A DNA stretch of 5,392 nt from Actinomycetes bacterium (lineage in GTDB: Bacteria > Actinomycetota > CADDZG01 > JAHWKV01), in NCBI GenBank assembly GCA_029263035.1, contig JAJCYF010000033.1, positions 1 to 5,392 of the forward strand, read 5' to 3'. Within the stretch, counting starts at the first letter, position 1. The number at the start of each line of letters is the position of its first letter. A model generated the notes under the pieces. That model saw only the letters and a list, made by a program, of their open reading frames with translations. It had not been told where the DNA came from and did no database searches. The position numbers and the translations under genes were made by a program. Below, piece after piece: positions 1 through 5,392 of the stretch.

Positions 1-390
1 CACCGATGGAACCATGTAGGGCAGGCCGGAGCTTTCCAGGGCGGGGGCAAGAGTTTGAACCTCAGGGAGGGAAAGTGGTCCGACAACGCCGATCAGCCGC
101 TCGGTGTTGGCAATTGCACTCTCCCCCGCCCCCGCCTCACCAGGCTGGGGCTGGGTGTTGAACTCCTTGAGCTCTATGTCGTAGCGGGAATCCGGGTTGT
201 CGTTGTACTCGCCGACCGCCTGTTCGACCCCGCGGATCATGCCCAGAACCTGCGGCTGATCGGACTCGGAGGTACCCAGGACGCCCAGGACAAGTATTTC
301 GCGACCTGCCTCCGGGGCGGCGTCGGAGCCGCCGCAGGCTCCGAGGGTCAGCGCAAGTAGAACCGAAGCTGCGAGTTTTCTAAGTCTCAC
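1..390 (-). CDS. LivK-type ABC transporter substrate-binding lipoprotein (3' part beyond left edge)
   Basis: This is the first 130 codons of a periplasmic-binding-protein fold protein; the frame is open to the window edge. Residues 1-18 are a lipoprotein signal peptide: basic start (MRLRKL), a hydrophobic stretch, then the lipobox LGAC with Cys19 as the lipidation site, followed by a Gly/Ser/Ala/Pro spacer. The mature part starts with a beta strand (ILVLGVLG, 32-39), then a helix (about 48-62, GMIRGVEQAVGEYN), a strand (DIELKEF), and the LIGVVGPLS turn (99-107) followed by a helix and LPYMVPS. That order matches the N-terminal lobe of the Leu/Ile/Val-binding family (Peripla_BP_6), which captures amino acids, amides or urea outside the membrane for an ABC importer. 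The start is GTG at 390-388, overlapping the regulator gene by 11 bases in another frame. No Shine-Dalgarno is evident, so coupled reinitiation is likely. The ligand cannot be told from this fragment. Confidence 0.85.
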   Translation of the reverse strand, partial: MRLRKLAASVLLALTLGACGGSDAAPEAGREILVLGVLGTSESDQPQVLGMIRGVEQAVGEYNDNPDSRYDIELKEFNTQPQPGEAGAGESAIANTERLIGVVGPLSLPEVQTLAPALESSGLPYMVPSV

Positions 391-958
391 TTTTGCTGAG
401 CAGCTGCTCGGCGACCTCGGCCATGCTCTTGCGCTGCTGCATGGCCAGCTTCTGGATGGAGCGGAACGAGTCCTGCTCACTGAGACCGTGCTGCTGCATC
501 AAGACGCCCTTGGCCCGCTCAACCAGCTTTCGGGTCTTTAGGCGTTCCCCCAGGTCCCGGGACTCCCCTGCCAGCGCCTTTGCCTCGGCCCAGCGCGCCA
601 TCGCCACCTCGACCGCCGGAATGAGGTCGTGCTTGTCGAAAGGTTTCACCAGGTACGCCATGGCACCGGCCTTGTTCGCCTGGTCCACCAGGTCACGCTG
701 GCTGTAGGCGGTGAGGATCAGAACCGCTGACAGCTCCTCCTCGTTGATCTTGGCGGCGGCAGTCAGGCCGTCCATCCCCGGCATCCGGATATCCAGTATC
801 GCCAGGTCGGGACGCAGCTCCGCGGCGAGCTTGAGGGCGGTCTCTCCGTCGCCGGCCTCGCCCACAACGTCGTAGCCCTCCTCCTCCAGCATCTCGCGCA
901 GATCCAAGCGAATGATCGCTTCGTCTTCGGCAATGAGGATTCGGGCTCGCGGCTGCAC
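380..958 (-). CDS. pdtaR: REC-ANTAR response regulator, PdtaR-like (RNA-binding antiterminator)
   Basis: A 192-residue two-domain regulator of the size usual for PdtaR (Rv1626 type). Residues 5-121 are a receiver domain with all catalytic positions present: acidic pair Glu11/Asp12, phosphoacceptor Asp56 in LAILDIRMPGMDG, Thr83 and Lys105 in the KPF motif. A helical linker (about 115-140) leads into a C-terminal ANTAR domain (about 132-187) with the hallmark RKLVERAKGVLM segment (Ala149, Lys150, Gly151). ANTAR domains bind paired hexaloop hairpins in nascent mRNA and block termination; in PdtaR a cognate histidine kinase, PdtaS, phosphorylates the receiver. No kinase is encoded here, so the partner is probably elsewhere. 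The start is GTG at 958-956, sharing one base with the upstream stop (TAGTG). No good ribosome-binding site precedes it and the next Met lies inside the receiver fold, so this start is favoured. The neighbouring LivK-type gene recalls actinobacterial synteny of this regulator with amino-acid uptake genes. Confidence 0.93.
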   Translation of the reverse strand: MQPRARILIAEDEAIIRLDLREMLEEEGYDVVGEAGDGETALKLAAELRPDLAILDIRMPGMDGLTAAAKINEEELSAVLILTAYSQRDLVDQANKAGAMAYLVKPFDKHDLIPAVEVAMARWAEAKALAGESRDLGERLKTRKLVERAKGVLMQQHGLSEQDSFRSIQKLAMQQRKSMAEVAEQLLSKSET

Positions 959-1407
959 TACGGGAAAGATAACAGGCGAGGTTCGATCAGTGCGTCAACC
1001 GCCCATTGGTGAACGGGAATCGAGGCTAGAAAAAGCAGCGCAGCCACGCTTACGACGTTCCGCAAAATGTGCTTGATCTGGATAGGTTCGGACTCTCTTT
1101 TACACCCGCAGGGAATCTGTCTTCCCCGGATCAGGTTGACCCCCATGGCGATTGCAAAAACCACCAGCAGGACGGACCCGATCGCGGCTGCGAAGGGTAT
1201 GCCGGCCCCCAGAATCAGCACGATCCCCAGGACGACCTCGGTCACCGCAACCAGCTTCGCGACCGCGCCGGCGGTGACTCCGGGGATGATGCGGTAGAGC
1301 CTGATGGCATCGGCAAACTCGCCCAGGTCCGAAAGCTTCGAGGCACCGGCGGCAAGGAACATGGTGCCGAAGGTGAAGCGGATCAACAGGCCAAGCGAGG
1401 TTTCCAT
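958..1407 (-). CDS. MauE/DoxX-like integral membrane protein with Cys-Gly-Cys motif
   Basis: A 149-residue protein with four predicted membrane helices (about residues 5-23, 47-67, 71-93 and 114-131) and the early FLAAGASKL segment typical of MauE/DoxX-like proteins. Between helices 3 and 4 is QIPCGCKRE, with Cys100 and Cys102, a CGC motif seen in MauE-type members associated with thiol/disulfide chemistry. The partner MauD-like thioredoxin is absent here. I chose ATG at 1407-1405 because GGAG lies 5 bases upstream and the protein then begins just before helix 1. A TTG at 1440 would add 11 residues (SIPQGTPGAR-rich) unlike a family start and has no comparable Shine-Dalgarno. The gene follows tadC after 59 bases and its stop overlaps the regulator start. 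The role is not deducible: redox maturation of exported proteins and quinone- or thiol-linked stress functions are both possible. The family call is from motif and topology only. Confidence 0.8.
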   Translation of the reverse strand: METSLGLLIRFTFGTMFLAAGASKLSDLGEFADAIRLYRIIPGVTAGAVAKLVAVTEVVLGIVLILGAGIPFAAAIGSVLLVVFAIAMGVNLIRGRQIPCGCKRESEPIQIKHILRNVVSVAALLFLASIPVHQWAVDALIEPRLLSFP

Positions 1408-1409
1408 GC

Positions 1410-1454
1410 GTGCTCCGGGGGTTCCTTGGGGAATGCTCAATTATCCCGCGGCAC
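1410..1454 (-). other. Possible mRNA hairpin covering the mauE-like ribosome-binding site
   Basis: In the minus-strand RNA, GUGCCGCGGG (1454-1445) can pair with CCCGGAGCAC (1419-1410): four pairs (GUGC/GCAC), a 2x2 internal mismatch, and four more pairs (CGGG/CCCG). The enclosed 25 bases contain a small perfect hairpin, UUCC-CCAA-GGAA (1433-1422). The outer stem would bury the GGAG at 1416-1413 and so could limit translation of the MauE-like gene. No U-tract follows, so it is not a typical intrinsic terminator. GC-rich DNA forms such pairings readily by chance, hence the low confidence. Confidence 0.22.
1413..1416 (-). promoter_or_regulatory. Shine-Dalgarno GGAG that decides the mauE-like start
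   Basis: GGAG on the minus strand is followed by five bases (CACGC) and ATG at 1407. The upstream in-frame TTG at 1440 has only a poorly placed GGGA next to it. This is the main argument for the shorter protein. Confidence 0.6.
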
Positions 1455-1466
1455 AGGCACAACGTT

Positions 1467-2381
1467 CTACGGGCTGCCCAGCTTGTCCACTATAGACAGG
1501 GCGGCGGGGCCGATAATCACCACGAACAGGGCCGGGAAGATGAACAGCATCATCGGGATCAGCAGCTTGACCGGCAGCTTGGCCGCCTTCTCCCGTGCGT
1601 CCTGGCGGCGGATCAGCCGCATGCGGGCGGAGTTGGACTGCAGAACCTCGGCGATCGGGCTGCCGATGGCATCGGCCTGAATCAGCGCCAGAGCAAACGA
1701 CGACAGCTCCCGGACGTCGGTGCGGTCCCTGAGCTGGTGCAGCGCCTGCCGGCGGCTCGAACCCAGCTGGATCTCCTGGAGAAGCCGGTGGAGCTCGTCA
1801 CCCAGCGGGCCCGGAACGCTTTGGGATGCCAGCTCGATGGCCGCCTCCAGGCCCATGCCGGCCTGGACCGAGATGGCCATCAGGTCGATGGTCTCCGGCA
1901 GATCTCGGCGAATCTCCTTCTGGCGTGTTTTTCCCAGCTTGGAGACCCAAAAACCCGGGACCAGGAAACCCACCCCGGCACCGGCTGCGGCAAACAGGAC
2001 CACTCCCCCGAACTGCACCCCGAGCCCGGCCATGGCCAGGGGGACCAAAACCGCGCCGACCAGGGTGGCGATGGCCTTCGTGGCCAGGATCGCCTCGATG
2101 CCGCCGGAACCGATGCCGGCCAGCGTGGCGTGCCTGCGCATCTCCTCCATCTGCGAGCTGGGAGTGAATTTTCTACCCAACCTGCCCAGGCCGCCCCGGG
2201 CGGGTCCGAAAAGCCTCCGGCCCAGGGGAACCAGCGGCTGGGAGTCGAAGTCGACGATGTCATCGGCAATCTCGGCAAGCGGGCCCTCCAGGCTGCTGCG
2301 GGAGAGACGGTTCAAACCGGCGGTGACGGTGAGGATGCCCCCGGCTACCGCAAGCATGCTCAACAGCTGGATCAGGTCCAT
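1467..2381 (-). CDS. tadC: TadC-like pilus assembly platform protein (GspF family)
   Basis: A 304-residue inner-membrane protein with the normal length and layout of TadC. Helix 1 is at about 3-22; a cytoplasmic linker with many Arg residues follows (24-100); helices at about 103-120 and 124-146 precede one GspF-type domain (about 158-290), and a final helix (about 272-294) sits near the C-terminus. Diagnostic segments are RRDLPETIDLMAISVQAGMG (158-177) and the REKAAKLPVKLLIPMMLFIF region (263-282). TadC pairs with TadB to form the membrane platform on which CpaF acts during Flp/Tad fibre assembly. The ATG at 2381 lies 3 bases after the tadB stop and has a strong GGAGGT Shine-Dalgarno. The TadE/F pseudopilins often found downstream in Tad loci are not next to it; a MauE-like gene follows instead. 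Confidence 0.93.
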   Translation of the reverse strand: MDLIQLLSMLAVAGGILTVTAGLNRLSRSSLEGPLAEIADDIVDFDSQPLVPLGRRLFGPARGGLGRLGRKFTPSSQMEEMRRHATLAGIGSGGIEAILATKAIATLVGAVLVPLAMAGLGVQFGGVVLFAAAGAGVGFLVPGFWVSKLGKTRQKEIRRDLPETIDLMAISVQAGMGLEAAIELASQSVPGPLGDELHRLLQEIQLGSSRRQALHQLRDRTDVRELSSFALALIQADAIGSPIAEVLQSNSARMRLIRRQDAREKAAKLPVKLLIPMMLFIFPALFVVIIGPAALSIVDKLGSP

Positions 2382-2384
2382 CAG

Positions 2385-3335
2385 CTACACCTCCACCTTG
2401 GAGAGCTTTTTCATCGTTACGTGCCCGAGCACCAGTCCCAGGCACGCTCCGCCGAGCATCACGTTGCCGGGACCGGTGGTGAACAGCGGCTGAACGTAGT
2501 CATACCGGGTCGTGTACAGGAATGCGGCGATGGATATGGGCATGAAGATCAGGATCTTGCCGGAGATGCGGGCTTCGGCGGAGAGTGCCCGGACCTCGCC
2601 CCTGACCTCCTGCCGGGAGTGCATGAAGTCCGCCAGAATCCGCAGGGTGTCGGCCAGACGGCCTCCGGTCTGGTGCTGGATCCGGATCGCCTTCACGGTC
2701 CATGCGATGTCCTTGGACCCGATCCGCTCGGCCATGGCATCCAGCGCCTCGAGCATCGGCCGTCCTACCGCGGATTCCGCAACCACCCGGGCAAGCTCGT
2801 CGGCCAGGGGCGCCTCGCCTTCGGAGCCGGCCAGCTCCATCCCGAGCAACAGCGAGGTCCCCGAATCCAGCGAGCCGGCGATGAGCTGGAGTGCCTCCGG
2901 CAGCTGGGACTCCAGCAGAGCCACCCGTTTGGCGGCCTTGGACTTGAGGCGCGACATCGCTATGAGGGGGATGACTATCAGTGCGGCGAGCCCCGGCCAC
3001 GCAGAGCCGACGATCACAAACGCCAGCAGGGCTCCGACGACCGCCGCGAGACCGGTCATCGCCCCAAACTCGCCCGCCCTCAGGGTGGACCCCGACTGGG
3101 TAAGCCGGAAGCGCACCTTGCCGGCGGCGGGAGACTGTCCCATCGCCCGCTCGGCGAAGGCGCCGGCCCTTTCCATGAGCTCCGAGATGTCCTGGGGTGA
3201 CCTCGTCGGTTCGTCCAGCTCGGTCTCCAGCAGCTCCTTCAGGGCGGCGTTGCGGTCGGCCAGGTGGCGAGAGTACCCGTAGGCGCCCAGCACGATACCG
3301 CCGCCGATGAGCAGCAGGGAAAGAATCTGGATCAT
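2385..3335 (-). CDS. tadB: TadB-like pilus assembly platform protein (GspF family)
   Basis: A 316-residue membrane protein of the usual TadB length. It has an N-terminal helix (about 3-20), a charged linker (22-90), two closely spaced helices (about 93-112 and 114-127), a GspF-type cytoplasmic domain (about 138-262), then helices at about 260-276 and 290-307. Family-like segments are LESQLPEALQLIAGSLDSG (141-159), with the Leu-Pro-Glu-Ala turn, and HQTGGRLADTLRILADFM (221-238) followed by an Arg/Glu-rich helix (to about 256). TadB is the first of two platform subunits that pass force from the CpaF ATPase to fibre subunits. Its ATG overlaps the cpaF stop by 4 bases (ATGA), a classical coupling signal; only a weak GGAAAG lies 8 bases upstream. 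The TadB/TadC assignment rests on order and on the HQTGG segment and could be swapped only with difficulty. Confidence 0.92.
   Translation of the reverse strand: MIQILSLLLIGGGIVLGAYGYSRHLADRNAALKELLETELDEPTRSPQDISELMERAGAFAERAMGQSPAAGKVRFRLTQSGSTLRAGEFGAMTGLAAVVGALLAFVIVGSAWPGLAALIVIPLIAMSRLKSKAAKRVALLESQLPEALQLIAGSLDSGTSLLLGMELAGSEGEAPLADELARVVAESAVGRPMLEALDAMAERIGSKDIAWTVKAIRIQHQTGGRLADTLRILADFMHSRQEVRGEVRALSAEARISGKILIFMPISIAAFLYTTRYDYVQPLFTTGPGNVMLGGACLGLVLGHVTMKKLSKVEV
2389..2394 (-). promoter_or_regulatory. Strong Shine-Dalgarno for tadC inside the tadB 3' end
   Basis: GGAGGT on the minus strand lies in the last sense codons of tadB (Val-Glu-Val), 7 bases before the tadC ATG. It is the best ribosome-binding site in the window and suggests tadC is translated at least as well as tadB. 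Confidence 0.75.
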
Positions 3336-4771
3336 CTGGACCGCTTTCCGTTGGTCGCGTTCACCAGCCGGGAGGAGGTGCCCCCGGAGGGGGGCTCGAT
3401 CCGGGGACGGAACAGGCGGGCGGGGACCTCGATGCCTTTGTCCTGCAGCTTCTCGATGATCTTCGGGCGCAGCCCGGTGGGCTTCAACAACCCTGAGGAG
3501 GTCGCTGAGGCACTTCCGCCCTCGGCAAACGAGTACCGGAAGATGTCCTGGAGCGTGATGATGTCGCCCTCCATACCCTGGATCTCAGAGATGTGGGTAA
3601 TACGCCGGGAGCCATCTCCGAACCGCTGGATCTGGATGACCACGTCCAGCGCGGCAGCGACCTGTTGACGGATCGCCCGCACCGGCAGGTCGTAGCCCGC
3701 CATCATCACCATCGTGTCCAGCCGGGTCAGGGCGTCACGCGGCGAGTTGGAGTGGATGGTGGTCAGACTACCCTCATGCCCGGTGTTCATGGCCTGGAGC
3801 ATGTCCAGCGCCTCGCCTCCACGTACCTCACCGACGATGATCCGGTCGGGCCGCATACGAAGAGCGTTGCGAACCAGCTCACGGATGCCGATGTGACCGG
3901 CGCCCTCGATGTTGGCCGGCCGGGCCTCCATCCGGACCACGTGGGGCTGTGACAGGCGAATTTCAGCGGCATCCTCAATGGTGATGATCCGCTCGTCCGG
4001 CGGCACGAAGTCGCCCAGGATGTTCAACAGAGTGGTCTTACCGGTGCCGGTACCCCCGGAAACAACCATGTTGAGCTTGCCCAGAACCGCGGCCTGAAGG
4101 AAGTTGCCGGCTTCTTCCGTGACCGCACCCAGACGCACGAGATCGGCGATGGTGAACGGCTTTGCCGGGAAGCGCCGGATGGTCAGTACCGGGGAGTCGA
4201 CCGCCACCGGAGGCAGCATTGCGTTCACCCGGGAGCCGTCCAGCAGCCGGGCGTCCACCATGGGTGAAGACTCGTCGATTCGCCTGCCGACGGTGGCGAC
4301 GATCTTTTCTATTACCTGGCGGAGGTGGGCCTCGTCGGTGAAGCTCACGTCGCTGTGAATCAGCTTGCCGGACTTCTCGATGTAGATGTCGTTGTAGCCG
4401 TTGCACATGATCTCGGTGATGTCACCCTGCGCCAGCAGCTCCTCGAGCGGCCCATATCCCAGCAGGTCGGCGGTCAGCTCGGCGACAAACTTCGGGCGCT
4501 GGGAGGCGGCCAGGACGATGCCTGCCCGCTTCAGGGCCGCCTCCAGGTTCTCCGACACCACCAGCTTGAGCTCGTCGGCCTTGGTCTTGGCGTAGAGCTT
4601 GGTCCCCAGCTCCTCCATCAGGGCGTCGCGGACCTGCCTCTTCATCTGGCCCCAGGTTCCGGCCACGTTTGCGCTACCCTTTCGCTGCTTCTCCGGGACC
4701 AGCGACGCCTTTACCCCGGACGCGCGGGCCTTCTCGGTTTCGATCTTCTCCAGCCGGTCCGATAGCGCCAT
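3332..4771 (-). CDS. cpaF: CpaF/TadA-type secretion ATPase of Tad pilus
   Basis: A 479-residue cytoplasmic hexameric ATPase of the type II/IV secretion (VirB11/PilT-like) superfamily, CpaF branch. An N-terminal helical region (about 1-105) precedes the N-terminal domain with GYGPLEELL (105-113) and ITEIMCNGYNDIYIE (118-132). The RecA-like core carries Walker A GGTGTGKTT (239-247, Lys245), the Asp box ITIEDAAEI (263-271, roughly), Walker B IIVGEVRGGEALD (311-323, Glu315), and the His box GHEGSLTTIHS (331-341, His332 and His340). GLLKPTGLRPKIIEKL (427-442) is the usual CpaF C-terminal segment; beyond 455 is a Pro/Ser/Gly/Arg-rich tail of about 25 residues with no fold I recognise. All catalytic motifs are intact, so it should be active. 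It powers the TadB/TadC platform, which follows directly. The ATG comes immediately after the cpaE stop (TAGATG) with AAGGAA 8 bases upstream. Confidence 0.97.
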   Translation of the reverse strand: MALSDRLEKIETEKARASGVKASLVPEKQRKGSANVAGTWGQMKRQVRDALMEELGTKLYAKTKADELKLVVSENLEAALKRAGIVLAASQRPKFVAELTADLLGYGPLEELLAQGDITEIMCNGYNDIYIEKSGKLIHSDVSFTDEAHLRQVIEKIVATVGRRIDESSPMVDARLLDGSRVNAMLPPVAVDSPVLTIRRFPAKPFTIADLVRLGAVTEEAGNFLQAAVLGKLNMVVSGGTGTGKTTLLNILGDFVPPDERIITIEDAAEIRLSQPHVVRMEARPANIEGAGHIGIRELVRNALRMRPDRIIVGEVRGGEALDMLQAMNTGHEGSLTTIHSNSPRDALTRLDTMVMMAGYDLPVRAIRQQVAAALDVVIQIQRFGDGSRRITHISEIQGMEGDIITLQDIFRYSFAEGGSASATSSGLLKPTGLRPKIIEKLQDKGIEVPARLFRPRIEPPSGGTSSRLVNATNGKRSR

Positions 4772-5392
4772 CTAGTTCGTTCCTTTCTTGCGCCCGAGCA
4801 GGCCGGAGCGACGCCCGGTCTGGGAGCTCCACGGCATTTCGGATCCCGAAACCGCAGGCACCAACTTGGCGAAACCCTCTGCCAGCCGCCTGCTGATCTC
4901 CGACTTCGGCTTGGCCTCCAGGATCGGAACGCCCATGTTGGTGGCCCATGGGATCTCCCGGGACGCAGGTACCACCGCCAGGAAGCCCTGGGGGAACAGC
5001 TGGCCCACGCCCTGGATGTCCAGGCCAATGCCGGAGTCTGATCGGTTGACCAGCAGAACCGCCTTGTTGGGAGCGACGTCCAGGGTCTCGATGGTCTCCA
5101 GGTATCGCCTCATGTTCTTGAGCGACGGAACATCCATATTTGCGGTGACGATGATCTTCTCGGACTGGTCGAAAACGGCCAGGCAGGTCTCGTTTAGTGA
5201 CGGCGGGGTGTCCACCACTACGTAGTCGTACCTACGGCGGGCCTCGTCGAGGATTGCGCCGACCTCCGGCGGGCCGATCTTTTCCGCCGCGAGCACGTCG
5301 GCGGGGGCACAGAGGGCGTGAAAGCCGGCGGTGTGCTCCACGACGGTCTCCGCCAGCTCCTCGGGATCCGCCAGCAGGTTCTCGATGGTGCG
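4772..5392 (-). CDS. cpaE: CpaE/TadZ-like ParA-family ATPase (5' part beyond right edge)
   Basis: The last 206 codons of a MinD/ParA-like protein; the frame is open to the right edge, so the true start and the Walker A (P-loop) are outside. Counting from the edge, residues 1-55 match the region after the P-loop (GFHALCAPADVLAAEKI), and YDYVVVDTPPSLNE (55-68) is the second conserved ParA-family nucleotide-site segment with Asp61-Thr-Pro-Pro. VLLVNRSDSGIGL (about 123-136) is the usual strand with Asn/Arg before the late domain, followed by LAVVPASREIPWATNMGVPILE. CpaE/TadZ proteins localise Tad pilus machinery to a site such as a pole and often carry a receiver-like N-terminal domain, not visible here. 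The C-terminal tail SSQTGRRSGLLGRKKGTN is basic. Directly followed by cpaF without a gap, which fixes the Tad role. A GTG at 5341 lies in the same frame but mid-domain, so it is not the start. Confidence 0.9.
   Translation of the reverse strand, partial: RTIENLLADPEELAETVVEHTAGFHALCAPADVLAAEKIGPPEVGAILDEARRRYDYVVVDTPPSLNETCLAVFDQSEKIIVTANMDVPSLKNMRRYLETIETLDVAPNKAVLLVNRSDSGIGLDIQGVGQLFPQGFLAVVPASREIPWATNMGVPILEAKPKSEISRRLAEGFAKLVPAVSGSEMPWSSQTGRRSGLLGRKKGTN
4780..4785 (-). promoter_or_regulatory. Shine-Dalgarno for cpaF inside the cpaE 3' end
   Basis: AAGGAA on the minus strand, 8 bases before the cpaF ATG, overlaps the last codons of cpaE (Gly-Thr-Asn). It supports the chosen ATG at 4771 and coupled translation of the two genes. 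Confidence 0.6.

Noticed and set aside
122..136. C-rich run resembling a simple repeat near the left edge
   Set aside because: It encodes a short Gly/Ala/Glu stretch (GEAGAGE) in the lipoprotein at a position where a loop and helix start are expected; it is too short to be a meaningful repeat.
55..360. Plus-strand frame of 101 codons near the left edge
   Set aside because: Opposite the lipoprotein gene, whose signal peptide, lipobox and binding-protein fold are convincing.
1440..1445. GATAAT on the minus strand as a -10 promoter element before the mauE-like gene
   Set aside because: No TTGACA-like element lies 16-18 bases upstream and there is no extended TG; the match alone is expected by chance often enough.
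1408..1466. Terminator or ANTAR-target double hairpin between tadC and the mauE-like gene
   Set aside because: There is no U-tract after any stem, and I could not find two adjacent hairpins with six-base loops carrying the required A and G positions.
1410..3200. A 596-codon open frame on the plus strand opposite tadC and tadB
   Set aside because: It is antisense to two well-recognised GspF-family genes; the product is rich in Gly, Gln, Asp and His with no recognisable domain, as expected when the complementary strand of a GC-rich gene lacks stops.
1720..3282. Plus-strand frames of about 256 codons each (1720-2493 and 2512-3282)
   Set aside because: Both lie opposite tadC/tadB, are rich in Ser, Pro, Arg and Met, and show no domain or ribosome-binding site; they are shadows of the real genes.
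4325..4765. Plus-strand frame of 146 codons opposite the cpaF 5' region
   Set aside because: Antisense to the conserved N-terminal domain of CpaF; composition (Leu/Gly/Val/Gln repeats) reflects the complementary strand.
5339..5341. GTG as the start of the CpaE-like gene
   Set aside because: The frame stays open to the window edge with family-like sequence before it, and a start here would remove the P-loop; the gene is truncated by the window instead.

Overview
The window reads as chromosomal DNA from a high-GC bacterium, most likely an actinomycete-type lineage (Actinomycetota, possibly uncultured). The reasons are strong G/C preference at third codon positions, GTG starts, and a PdtaR-like REC-ANTAR regulator beside a branched-chain-amino-acid-type binding lipoprotein, an arrangement I recall from Actinomycetota. 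The taxonomic call is inference. No rRNA, tRNA, CRISPR, insertion sequence or other mobile element is visible.

All seven genes lie on the minus strand, so transcription runs from the right edge to the left edge. Block 1 (about 5392 to 1467) is the core of a Tad/Flp pilus (type IVc) assembly locus: a 5'-truncated CpaE/TadZ-like ParA-family ATPase, the CpaF/TadA secretion ATPase, and two GspF-type inner-membrane platform proteins, TadB and TadC. Their junctions are very tight: stop TAG directly followed by ATG (cpaE/cpaF), a 4-base ATGA overlap (cpaF/tadB), and a 3-base gap with a strong Shine-Dalgarno inside the tadB end (tadB/tadC). The prepilin, prepilin peptidase, secretin/CpaB-like proteins and TadE/F pseudopilins are not in the window.

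Block 2 (1407 to 1) follows after only 59 bases without a recognisable terminator: a small four-helix MauE/DoxX-like membrane protein with a Cys-Gly-Cys motif, a PdtaR-like response regulator with an RNA-binding ANTAR output domain, and the first 130 residues of a LivK-type substrate-binding lipoprotein cut by the left edge. These genes also overlap (1 base, TAGTG; then 11 bases), so their translation is probably coupled.

Working picture: CpaE positions the machine, CpaF hydrolyses ATP on the cytoplasmic face, and TadB/TadC form the membrane platform that extrudes a Flp-type pilus or related fibre. Why a thiol-containing membrane protein, an RNA-binding regulator and a nutrient-binding lipoprotein follow in the same direction is the main open question. 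The simplest reading is that a separate amino-acid uptake operon headed by its regulator begins here. The more interesting one is co-transcription of surface-fibre assembly with sensing and antitermination genes. Non-coding DNA amounts to about 60 bases, all of it in the tadC-mauE gap apart from 3 bases between tadB and tadC.
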